A stretch of DNA of 64,000 nucleotides from Clostridium sp. BNL1100 (GTDB lineage: Bacteria > Bacillota > Clostridia > Acetivibrionales > DSM-1351), in the NCBI RefSeq assembly GCF_000244875.1, contig NC_016791.1:601501-665500 (forward strand), given 5' to 3'. Under the pieces are notes generated by a model. The model made no database searches, was not told the origin of the DNA, and was given only the letters and a program-made list of their open reading frames with translations. How positions within the stretch are numbered: the stretch's first letter is position 1; every line of letters begins with the position of its first letter. Position numbers and translations under genes: made by a program. Positions 59,501 to 64,000 of the stretch are shown piece by piece.

Positions 59501-60955
59501 ATGACAGAAATACTTAGAAACTTACAACCTATTGAGGTATTTAAATACTTTGAAAAGCTTACGCAGATTCCAAGGGGATCAGGAAATGAAAAAGAGGTTA
59601 GCGATTATTTGGTATCCTTCGCAAAAGAGCATCAGTTGGAATATGTTCAGGACTCTGCATTAAATGTTGTTCTAAGAAAGAAAGCAACACCAGGATTCGA
59701 GAACAGCCCTGCTGTCGTTTTGCAAGGTCATATGGATATGGTATGTGAAAAGAATAAAGATATAGAGCATGATTTTGCAAAGGAACCACTAAAGTTAAGA
59801 ATAATTGATGACATGATATATGCAACGGACACAACTTTAGGGGGGGATAATGGAATTGCGGTTGCCATGGGATTAGCAATTTTGGCTTCTAATGAATATC
59901 AACATCCACCTATAGAATTACTTGTTACCACTTCCGAAGAAACAGGAATGGATGGAGCCATGGCATTGGAACCTGAAAATATAAAAGGAAGAATACTTAT
60001 TAACATAGATTCAGAAGAAGAGGGTACTCTATTAGTGAGCTGTGCCGGTGGACGTACAGCCAAAACATCAATTCCCGCAGTTTGGGAAGCAGCAGATGCA
60101 AACCTTGTTCCGTATATGATAAAAATTAGGGGCCTAAAGGGTGGACACTCCGGAATGGAGATAGATAAAGAAAGAGGAAACTCCAATAAACTAATGGGTC
60201 GTATACTTATGTCTATTTTATCTAAAGTAGATTTTAGACTTAGTTCATTAAATGGAGGTTCAAAACATAATGCAATTCCACGTGAGACAGATGCTGTTAT
60301 TTTAGTAAGAGCTGATGATAAAGCCTTAGTTGAGAAAAAAATATCTGAATGTGGGAAAATGTTTAAAACTGAATTGAGAACACCAGACCCTGATATAAGA
60401 GTGGAATTTGAAGTTTTATCTCAACCCAAAGAAATGCTTTCAAAAGAATCAACTATTAATGCAGTTAATTATTTATACCTGCTGATAAATGGAGTTACTT
60501 CCATGAGCATGGATATTAAGGGCTTAGTTGAAAGCTCCTTGAACCTTGGAGTAATTACGACTTCAAAAGATTGTATAGAATTCGTAAGCTCAATCAGAAG
60601 TTCAGTTCGAAGTTTAAAGAATGAATTAACTAATAGACTTATTGTAACCGCAGAACTAAACGGTGGAAGTGTTGTTACGGAATCAGATTACCCTGAATGG
60701 GCATATAATCCTGATTCCAAAATAAGAACAGTTTTCGAAGAAGTATATGAAAAAATGTACAAAAAGGAGCCTCAAATAACTGCAATACATGCTGGCCTTG
60801 AGTGCGGACTGTTTGCTGAAAAATTTGAGAAACTTGATGTGATTTCATTTGGGCCAAATCTGTATGACGTTCACACTCCCGATGAGCACATGAGTATTTC
60901 TTCGGTTCAGAGGACGTGGGAATTCTTATTGGAAGTACTAAAGAATATAAAATAA
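59501..60955 (+). CDS. pepD: Aminoacyl-histidine dipeptidase (M20C, PepD-like)
   Basis: 484 residues from the ATG at 59501 (GTGAGGTAA upstream). Metal and catalytic signatures: VVLQGHMDMVCEKN (His and Asp), DTTLGGDNGIAVAMGLA, LLVTTSEETGMDGA (Glu-Glu) and GLKGGHSGMEID (His of the lid). It hydrolyses Xaa-His and other dipeptides with two metal ions in the cytoplasm. A TATAAT at 59440 could be its -10, but its -35 is weak. The oligopeptide transporter gene follows 14 bases later, so the two form a peptide-use operon. Confidence 0.92.
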   Translation: MTEILRNLQPIEVFKYFEKLTQIPRGSGNEKEVSDYLVSFAKEHQLEYVQDSALNVVLRKKATPGFENSPAVVLQGHMDMVCEKNKDIEHDFAKEPLKLRIIDDMIYATDTTLGGDNGIAVAMGLAILASNEYQHPPIELLVTTSEETGMDGAMALEPENIKGRILINIDSEEEGTLLVSCAGGRTAKTSIPAVWEAADANLVPYMIKIRGLKGGHSGMEIDKERGNSNKLMGRILMSILSKVDFRLSSLNGGSKHNAIPRETDAVILVRADDKALVEKKISECGKMFKTELRTPDPDIRVEFEVLSQPKEMLSKESTINAVNYLYLLINGVTSMSMDIKGLVESSLNLGVITTSKDCIEFVSSIRSSVRSLKNELTNRLIVTAELNGGSVVTESDYPEWAYNPDSKIRTVFEEVYEKMYKKEPQITAIHAGLECGLFAEKFEKLDVISFGPNLYDVHTPDEHMSISSVQRTWEFLLEVLKNIK

Positions 60956-60969
60956 TAGAGGTATATACT

Positions 60970-62892
60970 ATGGATAAAAAGTTATCAAAAGATGCTTATG
61001 GTGGCGTAAATGGTAAAGACTATGTGCCGTATGTTTCAGATGGTTCTAAATCAGGTGGGAATATTTCTGTATTAATAATCGGTATTATTTTAGCTGTTTT
61101 ATTCACGGCATCTACTGCCTATTCAGGGATGAAATCCGGACTTACAGTTGCTGCCGGTATACCCGGTTCTATAATAGGTTCAGCGTTTATAGCAGTCTTC
61201 GCCAAGCATAAAGGTATTCTTGGAAAAAACTTAGTTCAAGGAATGTCAAGTGGTGGGGAATCTGTCGCTAGTGGTGTTATATTTGTTTTACCCGCAGTTC
61301 TTTTAATAGGCTTTAAAATTACATTCCTGGAGGGGTTTATTGTTAGTGCGGGAGGAGTGTTATTTGGTGTAGGAATAGCTGCTCTTGTTCATAATTACTT
61401 AATTGTTGAAGAACACGGTAAATTAATGTATCCGGAGTCAACGGCTATATCTGAAACTCTTGTAGCCTCAGAAGGTGCCGGGGAATCAATGAAGTTTATG
61501 GGCATTGGATTCGGTATTGGCGGAATAATAATTGTTATAACCAGTTCATTTTTGAATGTAGCCAACAACGTTATTAGCTATGTAAATGAAGCCTTCTACA
61601 AGTGGAAATTTGAAATAGAAGTAAACCCTCTATTATTAGGAATAGGATTTATTGTTGGGATGGAAGTTTCGGTAGCTATGTTTGCAGGCTCAATATTATC
61701 TAATTTCGGTATTACACCTTTAATCGGTTATTTCGCTGAGCTTGGAAAACAAGGTGCAAATGTATGGAATAACCCTGACGTTGCTATTAACAGCATGCAA
61801 GTTAAGCATATCGCAGGTAGTTATGTAAAATACATGGGTGCAGGTATGATGCTTTCAGGTGGTTTAATAGGGGCTTTAAAACTTATACCTACCATAATAT
61901 CATCTATAAAAGAAACTCTTAATGCCAAGAATTCTAAAAGCGGTGAGTCTTCATCTATTGAAAGTTTGATATTAATAGGTGGTATTATAGTTGGATTTAT
62001 AGGTGGTTTTGTAATTTCAAGAGGTAATATATTAATGGCAATAACGGCATCTATTTTGTCATTATTCTTATCATTACTATTTGTCATAGTTGCGGGTCGT
62101 TTAACAGGTACCATAGGAACTTCTAACCTACCTGTATCCGGTATGACCATAGCTTCTATAGTTATTGTAACATTACTATTCGTTATATTGGGATGGAAAA
62201 ATACTGAGAATAACAAGTCCTTACTTTTATTTGGTACATTCATAGTTACCGCTATAGCCATGGCTGGAGGTTATACCCAATCACAAAAAGTTACTTTTTT
62301 AATTGGCGGCAGTAAAAATGAAATGCAGAAATACTTTACTATAGCTGGTGTAGTTGGTACTGCTGTAGTTATTGGAACTATATTATTACTTTCCAACCAA
62401 TTAGTAATGACCGGTGATAACGTTGCTTTTGCACTACCTCAAGCTAATTTAATGGCAACCTTGACAGCTGGTATAATGTCAGGTAAATTACCATGGGTTA
62501 TGGTTATAGCTGGTGCTGTTATGGGAGTTGTTTTATTCTTGTTGAGGCTTTCTGTAATGACAGTAGCAATTGGTTTCTATTTGCCAATATCTACAACCTC
62601 TATAATTTTAATAGGTGCATTAGTTAGATTTTTTGTTGAAAAAGCTAGTAAATCTGAACAAGAAAAAGATGCAAGGGTTTCAAATGGTATAAGCTTGTCT
62701 TCCGGACTTGTTGCCGGAGGGTCTATAATAGGACTGATAGGCATAATACTGCAAGTTACAGGAGTTATAAAGGGAGCTGGTCCAAGTGGATTTGTTGCTT
62801 CTAACGGAATGGCATTTATAATATTGATAGTACTGGTATTAGCTACAATACTACCTATTCTAAAAGCTAAGGTGGAAAATGCTGAGAAATAG
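60970..62892 (+). CDS. OPT-family oligopeptide transporter
   Basis: 640 residues from the ATG at 60970. About 14-16 hydrophobic spans. Near the N-terminus AYGGVNGKDYVPYVSDGSKS and LFTASTAYSGMKSGLTVAAG fit bacterial OPT proteins, and later IVEEHGKLMYPESTAISETL is a conserved loop. It brings in short peptides, coupled to the dipeptidase gene before it. No terminator is evident after it. Confidence 0.9.
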   Translation: MDKKLSKDAYGGVNGKDYVPYVSDGSKSGGNISVLIIGIILAVLFTASTAYSGMKSGLTVAAGIPGSIIGSAFIAVFAKHKGILGKNLVQGMSSGGESVASGVIFVLPAVLLIGFKITFLEGFIVSAGGVLFGVGIAALVHNYLIVEEHGKLMYPESTAISETLVASEGAGESMKFMGIGFGIGGIIIVITSSFLNVANNVISYVNEAFYKWKFEIEVNPLLLGIGFIVGMEVSVAMFAGSILSNFGITPLIGYFAELGKQGANVWNNPDVAINSMQVKHIAGSYVKYMGAGMMLSGGLIGALKLIPTIISSIKETLNAKNSKSGESSSIESLILIGGIIVGFIGGFVISRGNILMAITASILSLFLSLLFVIVAGRLTGTIGTSNLPVSGMTIASIVIVTLLFVILGWKNTENNKSLLLFGTFIVTAIAMAGGYTQSQKVTFLIGGSKNEMQKYFTIAGVVGTAVVIGTILLLSNQLVMTGDNVAFALPQANLMATLTAGIMSGKLPWVMVIAGAVMGVVLFLLRLSVMTVAIGFYLPISTTSIILIGALVRFFVEKASKSEQEKDARVSNGISLSSGLVAGGSIIGLIGIILQVTGVIKGAGPSGFVASNGMAFIILIVLVLATILPILKAKVENAEK

Positions 62893-63180
62893 CGGCATCA
62901 GATTTTTGTGCAATTGTCCACAAAGATAAATCAGGTATGAGGGAAAGAAGAATGGATAGAAGCTTCCAATGGCCCATAAGTGCAGACGCTGTCCGGTTAA
63001 TTCGCACAAGAATTCCCGATGGCTTTTAGAAAGGTTGCAATAGATTAACCCAAGGCATTAAGAAGATAATATTAGAGGCTGCGTCTGAAGATAAAAGGTC
63101 TAAAGCTCTTACAATTACTGGATTATGTGGCATTTTCATGGTATAATATTTACTAAAATACTATTAGGAACAGTGATTAA
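62893..63180. other. Gene-free stretch with decayed fragments
   Basis: No intact gene. Short plus-strand fragments (ASDFCAIVHKDKSGMRERRM and SFQWPISADAVRLI) are broken by stops. A TATAAT at 63144 lies 36 bases before the next ATG and could be a -10 for the downstream genes. Confidence 0.3.
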
Positions 63181-63423
63181 ATGAGCGAGGCAGAGCAGAT
63201 AGAAACAATTGAAAATCAAATATTAGAACTTAAGCAGGAGAATAAACGTCTTCATGAAACCATTGATTATCTCACCAGGAAGTTCCTCGACAGAAGGTTA
63301 GAAAAAATATGGGTTCTTACCTTGAATCAAATGTCTTTGTTCGATGAACCGGAGAAACTTTATAGACACCCTTCCAAAAGGCAAATTTTATTTGGCTTGG
63401 TTAGAAGGGAGGGATGCGCATGA
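63181..63423 (+). pseudogene. IS66 transposase (TnpC) N-terminal remnant
   Basis: 80 codons. The first part (ENQILELKQENKRLHETIDY, then LTRKFLDRRLEKIWVLTLNQ and MSLFDEPE) has the coiled coil and the LxxKxFxRxSEK...QxSLFxE pattern of the IS66 TnpC N-terminus. After about residue 57 the match ends and the sequence runs into the ribosome site and start of the next gene. It shares an ATGA overlap with that gene, so the remnant now acts as its translational leader or is simply untranslated. Confidence 0.6.
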
Positions 63424-64000
63424 AAGTCATAACTTTTATAGATACAGAGATTGAGCCTAACAGTGGTAAAATTCTTGATATCGGAAGTATTAAGGTCGAC
63501 GGCAGCTCATTCCACTCAAATTCGGTATCAGAATTCAAAAAATTCATACAAGGGTCTCAATATGTTTGCGGTCATAATATTCTATATCATGACTTGAAGT
63601 ATATAAAAAATACTATTATTGAAGAAGACCTAGAGGACCTGAATTTTATAGATACTTTATATTTATCCCCTCTGCTGTTTCCGACAAAGCCTTACCACGC
63701 TTTGCTTAAGGACGATAAGCTACAGACAGAAGATACCAATAATCCATTGAATGATTCAATAAAAGCCAGAGATCTTTTTTTTGATGAGGTTACAGCCTTT
63801 CACCAAATGGACAAGCTGCTGAAGAAAATATATTACAGCTTATTGAAAGACAAGAAGGAGTTCGGGTCTTTCTTTCATTTTCTTGAATACAACGAAAATA
63901 CTATAGATATAGAAAATATGATTCGTGAAAAGTTTAATTCTCAAATATGTGAAGAGGCTAATCTTTTAGAGATTATTACAGAATACCCCATAGAACTTGC
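63420..64000 (+). CDS. Exonuclease-RecQ-type helicase, 5' part (cut by window edge)
   Basis: 193 codons are visible, starting with ATG at 63420 after AAGGGAGGG. The N-terminus KVITFIDTEIEPNSGKILDI has the DxE motif of DEDD 3'-5' exonucleases, followed by KFIQGSQYVCGHNILYHDLK with the second conserved Asp region. Such exonuclease domains stand at the start of a group of clostridial RecQ-family DNA helicases. The helicase part lies beyond the window, so that half is inference. Confidence 0.68.
   Translation, partial: MKVITFIDTEIEPNSGKILDIGSIKVDGSSFHSNSVSEFKKFIQGSQYVCGHNILYHDLKYIKNTIIEEDLEDLNFIDTLYLSPLLFPTKPYHALLKDDKLQTEDTNNPLNDSIKARDLFFDEVTAFHQMDKLLKKIYYSLLKDKKEFGSFFHFLEYNENTIDIENMIREKFNSQICEEANLLEIITEYPIEL

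Noticed and set aside
1-64000. CRISPR arrays, tRNA or rRNA genes
   Set aside because: No regularly spaced repeats and no cloverleaf or ribosomal sequence were seen.

Overview
The window is AT-rich Gram-positive DNA. Three secreted plant-polysaccharide enzymes end in type I dockerins, which points to a mesophilic, cellulosome-forming clostridium of the Ruminiclostridium cellulolyticum/papyrosolvens kind. The genus is inferred from gene content only.

Layout. 1-1.0 kb: the end of an unknown gene and a reverse-strand TIR/deoxyribosyltransferase-like gene. 1.1-18.6 kb: the late region of an HK97-type siphophage prophage (ArpU-like regulator, tyrosine recombinase, HNH, terminase, portal, protease, capsid, head-tail connectors, tail tube, tail chaperones G/GT, tape measure, baseplate, fibre, XkdX, lysis genes, a Rha-like gene). 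The capsid, endolysin and Rha-like genes each carry a one-base frameshift, so the prophage looks decayed unless these are sequencing errors. 18.6-29.1 kb: a mosaic of secreted proteins, an ECF sigma/anti-sigma pair with a truncated second copy, remnants of a serine recombinase and of a DNA adenine methylase (two copies), a dockerin CE1 esterase, a secreted nuclease and metF. 29.4-37.3 kb: dockerin GH30 xylanase, two secreted proteins, a dockerin GH9 cellulase of Cel9E architecture and a cell-wall amidase.

37.5-58.9 kb is the most interesting region. Nineteen same-strand, tightly packed genes follow a near-consensus sigma-A promoter and look like one undescribed biosynthetic operon. It encodes two paralogous B12-binding radical SAM enzymes, a chorismatase-type enzyme, one adenylation-PCP didomain and one free adenylation protein, two free carrier proteins, a KASIII-like protein with an altered active site, a class III aminotransferase, an aldehyde dehydrogenase, an asparagine-synthetase-type amidotransferase, a BtrH-like cysteine acyltransferase, a B3/B4 tRNA-editing-like protein, a QueG-like iron-sulfur protein, a three-gene ABC-2 exporter, a LysE exporter and one protein I cannot place. 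No NRPS condensation domain, PKS module or thioesterase is present, so bond formation must rely on the stand-alone acyltransferases. Likely logic (inference): amino acids are activated and held on carrier proteins, a hydroxybenzoate-type unit comes from chorismate, the aminotransferase and dehydrogenase shape an amino-acid building block, acyl units are joined by the BtrH-like and KASIII-like proteins, amidation is done by the AsnB homologue, radical SAM enzymes modify unactivated carbons, and the product is exported.

58.9-64 kb: a histidine-kinase remnant, a terminator, an Xaa-His dipeptidase with an OPT oligopeptide transporter, an IS66 transposase remnant and the start of an exonuclease-RecQ-type helicase gene cut by the window edge. 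I saw no tRNA, rRNA or CRISPR array.
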